Shown here one piece after another: positions 18,349 through 27,890 of a stretch of 64,000 nt of DNA; within the stretch, counting starts at the first letter, position 1; each line of letters starts with the position of its first letter. The stretch comes from Halosimplex aquaticum (GTDB lineage: Archaea; Halobacteriota; Halobacteria; Halobacteriales; Haloarculaceae): NCBI RefSeq assembly GCF_028747785.1, contig NZ_CP118158.1, positions 2,170,001 to 2,234,000 on the forward strand. The letters are read 5' to 3'. Both the position numbers and the translations under genes were made by a program. Under the pieces are notes generated by a model. It made no database searches. It was not told the DNA's origin and was given only the letters and a program-made list of their open reading frames with translations.

Positions 18349-19104
18349 CTACAGCATCGCCGCTTCGAGGTACTGACTGAGGAAGCTGAACGAGTTCCAG
18401 CAGGCGTGGACGAGGATGGGGACGGCGAGGTTCTCCGTCAGTTCGTACAGGGCGCCGAGGACGAGTCCGAGGACGGTGATGAGGACGATCGATGGCAGTT
18501 TCGTGTCCCCGGGGCCCAGGAGCGCGAAGTAGTGCGGGGCGCCGAAGAGCAGGCTGGCGAACAGGACTGCCGGGACCGAGCCGTACGCCCGCCGGAACAG
18601 CCCCTGGACGAGCCCCCGGTAGAGCAGCTCCTCCGCCGGCGCGACGAACAGGAAGGTGACGGGGATCATGTAGAACGCGAGCACCGGGTACTGTTCGATC
18701 TGCCGCGTCACCTGGTTGACCGCCGTGTCGACGCCGACGTACCGGAAGACCGCCGAGAGGATCGCGGCGACGGCGAACAGGCCGACGAAGCCGCCGGCGA
18801 TCCAGAGGAGGCTCCGCAGGGACGGCACCTCGATGGCGAACAGGTCACCCCCGCGGTGAAACCTGACGTAGAACGCGATGACGGCGAAGAAGCCGAGGAA
18901 CTGGGTGGCCGTCAGTGCGGTGTACAGCAGGGGCGGCAGGGAGGCCATCGTCTCGACTTCGAATCCGGCCGCGCGGAGGACGGAGGCGGCGCTGAGGAAG
19001 ACCAGCGTCCCGAACACGAACGCGGCGACGACGAGCGCCACCGAGTGCAACAGGCTCTCGACGCGCGTCTCCAGGTCGGCGACGCGGTAGTACTCCGAAG
19101 CCAT
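18349..19104 (-). CDS. CPBP-family intramembrane glutamic protease
   Basis: A 251-aa membrane protein with about seven hydrophobic segments. The CPBP (Abi/Rce1-like) motifs are complete: EELLYRG (~165) with the two Glu and Arg, FGAPHY (~195) with the His, and HACWN (~237). Members cleave prenylated or other membrane peptides, and substrates in haloarchaea are mostly unknown. ATG 19104 gives MASEYYRVADLETR before the first helix; the upstream open frame belongs to pgi's other frames. Confidence 0.85.
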   Translation of the reverse strand: MASEYYRVADLETRVESLLHSVALVVAAFVFGTLVFLSAASVLRAAGFEVETMASLPPLLYTALTATQFLGFFAVIAFYVRFHRGGDLFAIEVPSLRSLLWIAGGFVGLFAVAAILSAVFRYVGVDTAVNQVTRQIEQYPVLAFYMIPVTFLFVAPAEELLYRGLVQGLFRRAYGSVPAVLFASLLFGAPHYFALLGPGDTKLPSIVLITVLGLVLGALYELTENLAVPILVHACWNSFSFLSQYLEAAML

Positions 19105-19201
19105 CTGATTGGCGTCGAATTCGCGTCCCTCCCGTTTGACTGCACCGGTCGGTCGGTGGTCGACCGCGACAGCGGGAGCGACCGCCGGCGCCCGTCCCCG
19201 A

Positions 19202-20497
19202 CTACTCGACGACCAGTTCCGTCTTCTCGCGGACGGCGTCGGCCTCTTCGAAGTCGCCGCCGCCCAGCAGGCCGCGCGCGGCCTTCTTGCCCCACTCGAC
19301 CGCGGGCTGGGTGAACGTCTCGACGCCGTACAGTTCGCCCGCGAGGATACAGGCCGCTTCCACGTCGAACAGCAGGCGGCCGACGCTCTCGGCGTCCATC
19401 CGGTCGATCTCGACCCGAACCGACGGGCGCTCGGCCGCGGCGAGGCTGGCCTCGGTCGCCTCGAACTCCGCGTCCAGCAGCGTCCCCAGGTCCTGCCCGC
19501 CGAGGTATTCGAGGTCGGCCACGTCTGTCTCGGGGATCGGGGAGTCGGGGCGCTCGCGCGGGCGGACGACGGTGACGAGCTTGTCCCGCGGACCGGCGCG
19601 GTAGAGCTGGAGCTGGGAGTGCTGGTCGGTGGCACCGAGCGCGCGGGCGGGCGTCTGCCCGCCGCCGTCCTTGCCGAGGCTCTCGGCCCACAACTGGGCG
19701 AACCACTCGGCGAACGACTCCAGCCCCTCGGCGTAGGGCATCATCGCGTTCACGCTCGCGCCCCGCTGGTCCAGCGCGTAGGCGACCGCGCCGTAGGCGT
19801 AGGCCGGGCAGTCGTACAGCGAGCCGGTGAGCGCGTCGGCGCCCGCTCGGCCACCGGCGAGAAGTGCGTCCAGATCCACGTCCATCATCGCGGCCGGAAC
19901 GAGCCCGACCGTCGAGAGCGCGGAGAAGCGGCCCGGGACGCCCTCGGGCACGTCGAGCGCCGGGAGGTCCTCGGCCTCGGCGAGGTCCCGGAGCGGGCCG
20001 GACTCGCCGGTGGTGACGACGGTCCGCTCCGCCCAGTCGACGCCCGCCGACTCCATCGCCTCGCGGACGACGAGGAAGTTGGCGAGCGTCTCGGCTGTCG
20101 TCCCGGAGCGGGAGACGACGTGGACGGCGGTCTCGTCCAGCGGCAGGTCGTCGAGCAGGCGGTTCACGTGCGCCGGGTCGACGTTGTCCAGCGCGTAGTG
20201 GTCGACCGGCGAGTCCCCCGCCAGCGCCTCGGTGATAGTGATCGCACCGAGCGCGCTCCCGCCGATGCCGACCGTGAGGATAGCCTCGGGGTCGAAGCCG
20301 GCGACGGCGTCTTCGATCTCGGCCGCGTCGGTCCGTTCTGGTAGGTTCAGCGACGCGTAGCCGAACTCGTCGTCGGCCGTGCCGCGCGCGATCCGGTCGT
20401 GGGCGTCGGCGACGCGCTCGTCGAGGTCGTCGAGGGCGTCCCGGTCGATACCGGGGTCGGCCTCGCTCGCCAGCGCGTTCCCGATGTCTACTCGCAT
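19202..20497 (-). CDS. pgi: Glucose-6-phosphate isomerase
   Basis: It interconverts glucose 6-phosphate and fructose 6-phosphate. The 431-aa protein is of the PGI superfamily, not the cupin type of some archaea: GIGGSALGA (~77), VVSRSGTTAETLANF (~128), GVPGRFSALSTVGLVPAAM (~187), GKDGGGQTPARALGATDQHSQLQLY (~275) and a late GVETFTQPAVEWGKKAARGLL with the catalytic Lys region. Length fits archaeal/short bacterial enzymes. Confidence 0.95.
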   Translation of the reverse strand: MRVDIGNALASEADPGIDRDALDDLDERVADAHDRIARGTADDEFGYASLNLPERTDAAEIEDAVAGFDPEAILTVGIGGSALGAITITEALAGDSPVDHYALDNVDPAHVNRLLDDLPLDETAVHVVSRSGTTAETLANFLVVREAMESAGVDWAERTVVTTGESGPLRDLAEAEDLPALDVPEGVPGRFSALSTVGLVPAAMMDVDLDALLAGGRAGADALTGSLYDCPAYAYGAVAYALDQRGASVNAMMPYAEGLESFAEWFAQLWAESLGKDGGGQTPARALGATDQHSQLQLYRAGPRDKLVTVVRPRERPDSPIPETDVADLEYLGGQDLGTLLDAEFEATEASLAAAERPSVRVEIDRMDAESVGRLLFDVEAACILAGELYGVETFTQPAVEWGKKAARGLLGGGDFEEADAVREKTELVVE

Positions 20498-20677
20498 GTC
20501 CGGGTGGTCGAACGGGGCCGGGAAAGTCCTTTACTACGCGGACGGGGAGTTCGAGGCGGATCCGGAGAAGCATCGAGCGGAAGAGACGGCCCGAGACACC
20601 GGGCCCACGCCGTTTTCGGTGGTGCTACCGATCGACCCGGACCGGCGAGCGATCCGACGTGAGAAGCGAACGGGTGG

Positions 20678-20683
20678 TTTATT
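20678..20683 (+). promoter_or_regulatory. TATA-like box for the 20.7-kb membrane protein gene
   Basis: TTTATT ends 26 nt before the ATG at 20710. This supports that start rather than the in-frame ATG at 20659, which would lie upstream of the box. Confidence 0.55.
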
Positions 20684-20709
20684 CCCGACCGAATCGAACG
20701 AGCGGACAG

Positions 20710-21267
20710 ATGAGCGACGGATCGAACGGCGAAGGCGCCTACAGCGGGATCCTGACCGCCTTCCCCTACGCCTTCCGGGCGAGCGAGTCGCGCGTGTTCC
20801 GCTCGTACGCGGCGGTCAGCGGCCTGTGCTCGGCCGGTATCGTCCTGCTGTTCGCGTTCGCGATCGTGGTGTTGCTCGGCGGGACCGCCGGCGCGCCCGG
20901 CGGCTCGTTCACCTTCTCGCGGGCCTTCTTCCTCTTCCTGATGCTGCTGGTCGTCGCGCCGCTGGTCGCGCCGGTGTTGCTCGTGGCCCGGCGCCATCGG
21001 CGGAGTGGGTCGACGACCCGGTACGACCGCGCGCTGGCGCTCTCGGGCTACGGCTTCCTCGCCGCGCTGTACGTGATGCTCGTGATCAGCATTCCGGCCC
21101 AGCAACAGAGCCCGCCGACGGGGGCGCTCGGGCCCATCGTCGCCCTGCTGTACGACCTGCCGGCGGTCGCCGGCGTCGTCCCGCCGCTGGTCGTCGTCGG
21201 TGCCATGATCCTCGTCCACCGGCGGTTCCGGACCGAGGCGCCGATCGGCGCGGCCGCGAGCGGGTGA
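20710..21267 (+). CDS. Four-to-five-helix membrane protein of unknown function
   Basis: A 185-aa protein. The polar N-terminus (MSDGSNGEGAYSGILTAFPYAFRASESRVFRSY) is followed by hydrophobic segments at about 37-60, 72-95, 113-133 and 145-168. There are no catalytic motifs or Cys. The AFPYAFRASESRVFRSYAA stretch resembles an amphipathic entry helix. I do not recognise a family. The gene is divergent from pgi. Confidence 0.7.
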   Translation: MSDGSNGEGAYSGILTAFPYAFRASESRVFRSYAAVSGLCSAGIVLLFAFAIVVLLGGTAGAPGGSFTFSRAFFLFLMLLVVAPLVAPVLLVARRHRRSGSTTRYDRALALSGYGFLAALYVMLVISIPAQQQSPPTGALGPIVALLYDLPAVAGVVPPLVVVGAMILVHRRFRTEAPIGAAASG

Positions 21268-21292
21268 CCGCCAGAACGTCCGAATCGAGGCG

Positions 21293-21724
21293 TCACGCCG
21301 CCACGTGGATCGTCGCGTTTCGCACGGTCACGCCCTCGGCGGGGTCGAAGACGGCGCGGACCGGTATCCGTTCGTCCGGGGCGAGCGTCGCGTTGCCCAG
21401 GTCCGCGTACGCGGTCTGACGCCTTTCGAGTTCGTAGACGGCCTGGACGGTCCGCGTTTCGCCGCCAGCGAGCGCGAAGCTGACGTTGATCTGCGGGATA
21501 GAGACGTTGCTCGTCGCGTCGACCGAGCGGAGATTCCCCGACACCACGACCTGGGACCTGTACTCGGTCGTGCTCCCGGAGGTCCAGACGTGGACGTCTT
21601 CGACGGCGTAGGTGCCGGGGCTATCGACGCCTACGCTATCGGGGGGCGTGACCGCCGTGCCACAGCCCGCGAGGAGCGCGGCGACCAGGACGGCGACGAC
21701 GGCCGACCGCGTGCGTCCGTGCAT
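21293..21724 (-). CDS. Predicted lipoprotein, single beta domain
   Basis: A 143-aa protein with a signal peptide and lipobox (AVLVAALLAGC, Cys ~22), Sec-type rather than Tat because no twin arginine precedes the hydrophobic stretch. The mature part is beta-rich (SQVVVSGNLRSVDATSNVSI, TRTVQAVYELERR, RIPVRAVFDP), like a small immunoglobulin-like domain. Several N-x-T/S sequons suggest glycosylation. Function unknown. It converges with the upstream membrane protein gene. Confidence 0.7.
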   Translation of the reverse strand: MHGRTRSAVVAVLVAALLAGCGTAVTPPDSVGVDSPGTYAVEDVHVWTSGSTTEYRSQVVVSGNLRSVDATSNVSIPQINVSFALAGGETRTVQAVYELERRQTAYADLGNATLAPDERIPVRAVFDPAEGVTVRNATIHVAA

Positions 21725-21856
21725 CGTTCGATTGTCGGCAGTAGGTCCGGGCCGCTCCAAAGCGGTTGTGATCGGGCGGCCGCCGGGGCCGTCGGTCGCG
21801 CGGAGCCGTCGGCCGGGACCGCGGCATCCAATAGGGTCGACTGACTACGCTCGTCC

Positions 21857-22315
21857 ATGAAAACCGGGACGTTCGTCGTGACGGAGGCCGACGCGGAGTC
21901 GGCGGTGTTGCGCGACGTGAGCGACGGGCAGATCCACACGCTGGGCTCGAACCCCGACCTCTCGGTCGGCGAGGCCATCGAGGCGACGCTCGCCGCCGAG
22001 CCGCCGATGGACGTCGTCTGGACCGTCGAGGAGATCACCAGACGGTTCACCGTCTCCGTCGAGGAGCACGACGAACCGCCCACCCAGCAGGCGCGCGAAC
22101 TCGCCGCCGACCAGCCCGTCGGCGAGATCACCACCCGCGAGCGCGCCGGCACCGGCGAGGTCCACGTCCTCACCGTCCCCGAGGAGTCGACGGAGAGCGC
22201 CGTCGCCGACGTGCGCGACGACGAGGCGACCGTCGAGCGGGCCGCCCGCATCGGCGTCGAGCGCGTCGAGATCCGGTCAGAGCCCGGCGTCGTCAGCGTC
22301 CGCTACCTGCCCTGA
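21857..22315 (+). CDS. Conserved haloarchaeal protein, probably DUF5812
   Basis: A 152-aa acidic protein starting MKTGTFVVTEADAESAVLRDV. It has an N-terminal small beta domain (KTGTFVVTEAD, QIHTLGSNPDL) and a C-terminal alpha/beta half ending in RIGVERVEIRSEPGVVSVRYLP. No catalytic motif seen. I recall similar proteins in most haloarchaea, without known function. Confidence 0.7.
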   Translation: MKTGTFVVTEADAESAVLRDVSDGQIHTLGSNPDLSVGEAIEATLAAEPPMDVVWTVEEITRRFTVSVEEHDEPPTQQARELAADQPVGEITTRERAGTGEVHVLTVPEESTESAVADVRDDEATVERAARIGVERVEIRSEPGVVSVRYLP

Positions 22316-22427
22316 CGGCGACGGCGTCGAGAGATGCCGGTGGCGGCCGGTTTTCACTCGCATCGTCACAGCCAAAACAGAGAGGTGAGGAGTTGAAACG
22401 GCAGGGAACACTCCGTCTTATCGAGTC

Positions 22428-22721
22428 ATGGATCACGCACGCCAGCACCACGGGCGGATCGCCGACGGCGGAACGGAACTCGTGATCGAGAACGAGACAG
22501 AAGAGTCGACGACCCGGACGCTCCTGCGGAGCATCGCCGCGATCAAGGGCGTCGACGAACGCGACCTCGACCCGCTCTACGAGTCCGTCGACAGCGTGGC
22601 GCTGGAGAACATCATCCAACACGCCGAAGACCGGGACAACGACGTGAGCGTCGAGTTCTCCGTCGACGGCTACGCGGTCGAGGTGCGAGCGGACGACACG
22701 ATCCGGCTCGACGAGCCCTGA
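22428..22721 (+). CDS. HalOD1-type haloarchaeal output domain protein
   Basis: A 97-aa protein matching the pattern of the HalOD1 domain: TTRTLLRSIAAIKGVDERDLDPLYESVDSVALENII followed by VSVEFSVDGYAVEV. This domain occurs alone or after receiver/PAS modules in haloarchaeal signalling proteins and is presumed to transmit regulatory output. Here it is a stand-alone domain with a short polar N-terminus. Confidence 0.78.
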   Translation: MDHARQHHGRIADGGTELVIENETEESTTRTLLRSIAAIKGVDERDLDPLYESVDSVALENIIQHAEDRDNDVSVEFSVDGYAVEVRADDTIRLDEP

Positions 22722-22738
22722 GTCCGCGACGACGGCCC

Positions 22739-23077
22739 TCACTCCGTCGGGCCGGCCGCGCTCTGGACGCGCCAGCCGCCCTCGACCTCGCAGGAGTCGC
22801 GGACCGCGTACTCGATCTCGGTCGACTCGTCGACCCGGTCGCCGCCCTCGACGGATTCGATCGCGAGCGGCACGTCCAGCGTGTCGCCACAGCAGCCGAC
22901 GCCCGTGAACTCCTCGGTGACCTGTCCCGCCTCGACCGCGCCGAGGGTCTTCTGCAGGTACGCGCGAAACGGCCGCCCGTCGAGTTTGTCTCGCCCCCAC
23001 GTGCTCAGGTCCGACGGGTAGGAGATCACGACGGTCGTCGCCGCGTCGTCGTCCGGTCGCTGGTCCTGTGCGTTCAT
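22739..23077 (-). CDS. Conserved small protein with a GCCG motif
   Basis: A 112-aa acidic protein with a probably disordered N-terminus (MNAQDQRPDDDAAT), a VVISYPSDLSTW strand, a helix, then EEFTGVGCCGDTLDVPLAIESVE. The adjacent cysteines, plus a later CEVEGGW Cys, could bind metal or form a disulfide; this is inference. It converges with the HalOD1 gene. No function recognised. Confidence 0.62.
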   Translation of the reverse strand: MNAQDQRPDDDAATTVVISYPSDLSTWGRDKLDGRPFRAYLQKTLGAVEAGQVTEEFTGVGCCGDTLDVPLAIESVEGGDRVDESTEIEYAVRDSCEVEGGWRVQSAAGPTE

Positions 23078-23168
23078 CGAGCACAGTTGGGGCGTGGCGC
23101 GGAAACGGGTTCTGTCGAGCGGCAGTTCGAGCGGAAACGGGGGCGCCCCAGACCGAAGCGGTGGCGTC

Positions 23169-24959
23169 TCAGATCAGGTCCTCGAACTCGTCGAGGAACT
23201 CGTCGTAGGTGTCGATGGCCGACTGGATCGGGTCGGAGGTGGTCATGTCGACGCCGGCGGTCTCGAGGAGTTCGAGCGGGTACTCGCGGGAGCCGCTGGC
23301 GAGGAACTCGCGGTAGCGCTCGGCGGCGGGTTCGCCCTCCTCGAGGATGCCCTGGGCGAGCGCGACGGCGGCGGAGATGCCGGTCGAGTACTGGTAGACG
23401 TAGAAGGCCCGGTAGAAGTGCGGGATGCGCATCCACTCGCGGCCGATGCGCTCGTCCACGTCGGCGTTAGCGTAGTAGTCGCTCTTGAGGTCGCGGTACA
23501 CCTCGTCGAGGCGGTCGGCGGTGAGCGCCTCGCCCTCCTCTTCGAGCCGGTGGGTCCGGTGCTCGAACTCCGCGAACATGGTCTGGCGGAACAGCGTCGA
23601 TCTGAATCGTTCGAGGTACTGGTTGAGGACGTGCCGGCGCAGCGTCTCGTCCTCGACGACGTCCAGCAGGTGGTGGGTCAGCAGCGTCTCGTTGACGGTG
23701 CTGGCCACCTCGGCGACGAAGATCTCGTAGCCGCTGTAGACGTAGGGCTGGTGTTCGCTGGTGTACTCCGAGTGCAGCGAGTGGCCGAGTTCGTGGGCGA
23801 GCGTGTACATCGAGGCCACGTCGTCCTGGTAGTTCATCAGGATGAACGGCTGGGAGTCGTAGGTGCCGCCGGAGTAGGCGCCCGACTGCTTGTTCTCGGT
23901 CTCGTAGACGTCCACCCACCGCGAATCGAGCCCGTCCGCGAGCCAGGACTGGTACTCCTCACCCAGGGGCTCGACGGCGCCGGTGACCCACTCTCGGGCC
24001 TGGTCGTACTCCACGTCGGGGCTCTCGCCCTCGACCATCGGGACGTACAGGTCCCACATCTTCAAGTCGTCCGCGTCGATGGAGCGGCGCTTGAGGTCGG
24101 CGTGCCGCTGGAGCACGTCGAGGTTCTCGTCGACGGTGTCGACGAGCGTGTCGTACACCTCGACCGGAATGTTCGGGCCGTCGAGGGCCGCCTCGCGGGC
24201 GGTGTCGTAGTTGCGTGCCCGCGCCAGTTTCACGTCGGTCTTGACGCTGTTCTTGTAGGCGGCGGCGATGGAGTTGCGGTACTCCTCCCACTCGTCGTAG
24301 AAGGTCTCGTAGACGTCGCGGCGGAACTCCCGATCCGGGTTCTCCTGGAGCGTCGTGAAGTTGTTGAGGGTGATCCGTCGGGGCTCGCCGTCGGGGTCCT
24401 CGACCGCGGGGAACTCGATGTCGGCGTTGGCGAGCATGTTGTACACCTCGCCGGTCGAACCGAGCACCTCGCCGAGGTCGGCCAGCAGGTTCTCGACCTC
24501 GGCGGAGCGGGTGTGGGGTTTCATCCGGAGCACGTCGTCGAAGTAGTGCTCGTAGACCTCCAGATCGGGGTTCTCCTCGACGTACTCCTCGACCGTCTCG
24601 CGGTCGAGACTCTGGATCTCGGGTTCGAGGAAGCTCGCGGCGCTGGACGCGCGAGAGGAGAGCGACTGGGAGCGGGAGGTCAGGGCCTGGTAGCGGCTGT
24701 CGGCCGTGTCCTCGTCGCGGCGCATCCGGGCGTAGGCGGCGACGTTCGCCACCTCCCGCATGATCTCCTCGTAGGTCTCCAGCGTCGCCTGGAGCGTCTC
24801 GGGGTCCTCGGTCGAGCGGCCCTCGAAGGACCGCAGGTCGTCGAGGCGCTCCTCGACGGCGTCGAAGGCCTCCTCCCACTCGTCGTCGTCGGCGTAGAGA
24901 GACGCCAGGTCCCACTTGTACTCCTCGTCGATGTCGCTCCGTTCCGGTACCGAACTCAT
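23169..24959 (-). CDS. pepF: Oligoendopeptidase F (M3B metallopeptidase)
   Basis: A 596-aa cytoplasmic zinc peptidase that degrades short peptides. The catalytic motif TLAHELGHSLHSEYTSEHQ lies near residue 395 (His-Glu-x-x-His), with the downstream Glu ligand in YEIFVAEVASTVNETLL. The N-terminal half is all-helical as in PepF, and a late FYVYQYSTGISAAVALAQ matches the family's conserved Tyr-rich segment. Length is standard (~600). Start ATG 24959 gives MSSVPERSDIDEEYKWDL. Confidence 0.95.
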   Translation of the reverse strand: MSSVPERSDIDEEYKWDLASLYADDDEWEEAFDAVEERLDDLRSFEGRSTEDPETLQATLETYEEIMREVANVAAYARMRRDEDTADSRYQALTSRSQSLSSRASSAASFLEPEIQSLDRETVEEYVEENPDLEVYEHYFDDVLRMKPHTRSAEVENLLADLGEVLGSTGEVYNMLANADIEFPAVEDPDGEPRRITLNNFTTLQENPDREFRRDVYETFYDEWEEYRNSIAAAYKNSVKTDVKLARARNYDTAREAALDGPNIPVEVYDTLVDTVDENLDVLQRHADLKRRSIDADDLKMWDLYVPMVEGESPDVEYDQAREWVTGAVEPLGEEYQSWLADGLDSRWVDVYETENKQSGAYSGGTYDSQPFILMNYQDDVASMYTLAHELGHSLHSEYTSEHQPYVYSGYEIFVAEVASTVNETLLTHHLLDVVEDETLRRHVLNQYLERFRSTLFRQTMFAEFEHRTHRLEEEGEALTADRLDEVYRDLKSDYYANADVDERIGREWMRIPHFYRAFYVYQYSTGISAAVALAQGILEEGEPAAERYREFLASGSREYPLELLETAGVDMTTSDPIQSAIDTYDEFLDEFEDLI

Positions 24960-25033
24960 GGCTCCCGGTTGGCCACCGACCGCCGTAAGTGTTTCATCAG
25001 CCCGCTACTCGCGGGCGGGCTCCGGTGGCGCAG

Positions 25034-26377
25034 TCACCGCTCTATCGACCCCCGTCCCACGACGGTCGTCGCGACCTCCTCGCCGGTGTCGGGCTCGGCG
25101 ACCTGTTCGTACTCGACCTGGATAGCCAGGTCCTGCTCGGACACGTCGGTGACCGCGTCGCCGACCACGCCAGAGAGGTTGCCGTAGTGGTCGCCGGGCG
25201 GGATATCGAGGGTGACGACCACGTGGTCGGGCGGGTGCGTGATGTCCGTGGGATCCTTGACGACCCGGACGCTCCTGACGCTGACCTCGTCGTACCGCGG
25301 CCGGTCGATCGCCTCCTGTACGTCGGCCTCGATGCGGCCTTCGAGCTTCGAGCCCTCGATCTTCGCGACCGTCGTGACGAACAGGGGGACCGAGATCACC
25401 AGCAGCGCGAGGACGATGACGCCCGATCGCTTCAGCAGCGTCTTCCGGGTGTGTTCGAGGCCGATCCACGTCGGCGGGCGGTAGCCGAGGTACCAGAACA
25501 CGGCGAGCCCGGCGAGGTTGATCGCCAGCAGGTTCACGACGACGAGGATGCCCGAGTCGATGGCGACGACCGGGAGTCCCCACGCGAGGCCGACGCCGGC
25601 CGTCGCGGCCGGCGGGACGAGCGCCGCGGCGATCATCACGCCGACGATGGCGCTTTTGGTGCGCGTCGCGAGGCTCAGCACGCCCGCGGCGCCCGCGCCG
25701 AGCGCGAGGATCAGCGAGAGGATGTCGGGGGAGAGCCGCGCGGCGATCTGTGCCGTGTCGGCGACGGCCCGGCCCGGCGGGGCGACGTGAGTGATGCGGA
25801 GCAGCCACGCGAACAGCGTCGCGCTCCCGACGGCGAGGAGGCCGCCACCGATCTGGTAGGCGACGCCCTTGCGGAACAGCGCCTGGTCGTTGACGACGGT
25901 GCCGACGGTGGAACTCAGCGCCGGGCCGAGCAGCGGGGCGATGACCATCGCGCCGATGATGGCCGCCGCCGAGTCGAGTATCAGCCCGACCGTCGCGACG
26001 AGCGCGCTCAGGACCGTCATCAGCGCGAAGGAGTAGGGGTCCATGATCTGGTTGCCCGCCTCCGCGCGCAGCTCCGCGTCGGCGATGCGCGCGTGGTGGC
26101 CGATCTCCGACTCGGACTCCTGGTCGCGCTCGATCTCCTCGAAGAGGTCGGACTCGATGTCGACGATGACGCCGTGGTCGTCGCTGTCGAATCCCACCTC
26201 GTAGAGGCGGTCGAGCACCGGCTCGACGTCAGGCGAGTCGACGGTGAAGGAGACGATGGCGTCGTACCGCTCGCGGCGCCGCTCGTCCGTGCAGTAGTAG
26301 TCGATGCCCTCCTCGTCGAGTACCGACTCGATGGCGGACAGCGACTCCTCGGGGACCGCCAGCTGGACGAGGCGCAT
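25034..26377 (-). CDS. DUF389 (TIGR00341-type) membrane protein
   Basis: A 447-aa protein. The N-terminal ~85 residues look like a ferredoxin-fold/ACT-like regulatory domain (MRLVQLAVPEESLSAIESVLDEEGIDYYCTD). A membrane region of about seven to eight segments (~115-335) includes the family signatures SAAAIIGAMVIAPLLGPA and SAIVGVMIAAALVPPAATAG. A soluble C-terminal domain (~345-447) follows. The gene family is widespread but its function, possibly transport, is not established. Confidence 0.88.
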   Translation of the reverse strand: MRLVQLAVPEESLSAIESVLDEEGIDYYCTDERRRERYDAIVSFTVDSPDVEPVLDRLYEVGFDSDDHGVIVDIESDLFEEIERDQESESEIGHHARIADAELRAEAGNQIMDPYSFALMTVLSALVATVGLILDSAAAIIGAMVIAPLLGPALSSTVGTVVNDQALFRKGVAYQIGGGLLAVGSATLFAWLLRITHVAPPGRAVADTAQIAARLSPDILSLILALGAGAAGVLSLATRTKSAIVGVMIAAALVPPAATAGVGLAWGLPVVAIDSGILVVVNLLAINLAGLAVFWYLGYRPPTWIGLEHTRKTLLKRSGVIVLALLVISVPLFVTTVAKIEGSKLEGRIEADVQEAIDRPRYDEVSVRSVRVVKDPTDITHPPDHVVVTLDIPPGDHYGNLSGVVGDAVTDVSEQDLAIQVEYEQVAEPDTGEEVATTVVGRGSIER

Positions 26378-26511
26378 GCGACAGGTTCGCGCTCCAGCGC
26401 CTTTAACTGCCGGCTCACACCTCCGAACGTCGGAATCCCGGCCGTCGCTACTCGACGGACGAACCCCGGTCCGGCTGTACAGTTTTTGCCGGCGGCGTCC
26501 GATGGCCCGCC

Positions 26512-27882
26512 ATGGACGACTTCGACGCGGACGAGGCGACCGCCGCGGCGCTGGGCCGCGCGTGGCTGGCCGACGACGGGTGGGACCTGCTCACCCGACT
26601 GACCGAACTGGACGACCGGCTGGGCGGCCACCCCGGCGACCGCCGCGGGGCGGAACTCGTGGCCGACGCCTTCGAAGCCACCGGCGTCCGGAACGTCCGC
26701 GAGGAGCCCTTCGACGTCAACCGCTGGAGCCGCGGGCGGACGGAACTCGCCGTCTCCGTCCCCGACCGCGGCGTCGAGCGGTCGTTCGACGCGGTCGCGC
26801 TCCCGTACTCGCCGGCCTACGAGGGCGAGGCACCGCTCGTCGACGTGGGCTACGGGACGCCCGAAGAACTCGACGAGGCCGACGTGGCGGGCGCGGTGGC
26901 GGTGACGAAGACCGCGACGCCGCCCGACTTCGGTCGACCCTACCACCGCGCGGAGAAGGTCGGTCACGCCGCGGCGGCCGGAGCGGAGGCCTTCGTCTTC
27001 ACCAATCACGTCCCCGGCCAGCTACCGCCGACCGGGTCGCTCCGGTTCGACGCCGAGGCCGCCGTCCCGGGCCTCGGCGTGAGCAGGGAGACCGGCGAGT
27101 GGCTCCGCGAGTACGCGGCCGAGGGCGCCCGAGCGCACGTCCGCGTCGACGCCGAGACCGAACCGGGGACCAGCCGGAACGTCGTCGGTGTCGTCGGTCC
27201 CGACCCCGACGAGGCGGCCGCCGAGGACGAGGTGGTCGTCCTCGCGCACTTCGACGCTCACGACGTGGGCGAGGGCGCCCTCGACAACGGCTGCGGCATC
27301 GCGACCGTCGCCGGGATGGCCCGGATCCTCGCCGCGATGGATCTCGACCGCCCCGTCCGGGTCGCCGGCGTGAGCTGCGAGGAGCTTGGACTGGTGGGCA
27401 GCGAGGCGCTCGCGGCCGCGCTCGATCTCGACGGGGTCCACACCGTCGTCAACGTGGACGGTGCCGGCCGCTACCGCGACCTGAACGCGCTCGTCCACGC
27501 CTCGGAGGCGATGGCCGACCTCGTCGACCGAGTCGCCGACGCCGCCGGTCACCCGGTCGCCGTGCAGGAGCGTCCGCATCCCTACAGCGACCACTGGCCG
27601 TTCCTCCGGGAGGGCGTCCCGGCCCTCCAGCTCCACAGCAAGGCGCCCGACGCCGAGGGGACGTGGGACCGTGGGTGGACTCACACCCGCGCGGACACCC
27701 GCGACAAGGCCGATCGGCGCAACCTCCGCGAGCACGCGATGCTGGCCGCGCTGTTCGTCCGCGAGATCGCCGCGACCGACGTGGGGCGTCTCGACACCGA
27801 CAGGGTGCGCGAGTCGCTGCGCGAATCCGGCGCCGACGAGGGGATGCGGGCTGCCGGCATCTGGCCCGACGGGTGGGACTGA
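26512..27882 (+). CDS. M28-family zinc aminopeptidase
   Basis: A 456-aa protein with a protease-associated insert (~90-200) and a C-terminal M28 catalytic domain. Predicted zinc ligands and catalytic residues: His and Asp in LAHFDAHDVGEG (~245), Asp in ALDNGCGIA (~258), Glu pair in SCEELGLVG (~290), Asp in VVNVDGAG (~318) and His in GWTHTRADT (~396). No signal peptide is visible, so it is probably intracellular. It is divergent from the DUF389 gene. Confidence 0.88.
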   Translation: MDDFDADEATAAALGRAWLADDGWDLLTRLTELDDRLGGHPGDRRGAELVADAFEATGVRNVREEPFDVNRWSRGRTELAVSVPDRGVERSFDAVALPYSPAYEGEAPLVDVGYGTPEELDEADVAGAVAVTKTATPPDFGRPYHRAEKVGHAAAAGAEAFVFTNHVPGQLPPTGSLRFDAEAAVPGLGVSRETGEWLREYAAEGARAHVRVDAETEPGTSRNVVGVVGPDPDEAAAEDEVVVLAHFDAHDVGEGALDNGCGIATVAGMARILAAMDLDRPVRVAGVSCEELGLVGSEALAAALDLDGVHTVVNVDGAGRYRDLNALVHASEAMADLVDRVADAAGHPVAVQERPHPYSDHWPFLREGVPALQLHSKAPDAEGTWDRGWTHTRADTRDKADRRNLREHAMLAALFVREIAATDVGRLDTDRVRESLRESGADEGMRAAGIWPDGWD

Positions 27883-27890
27883 GCGGGATC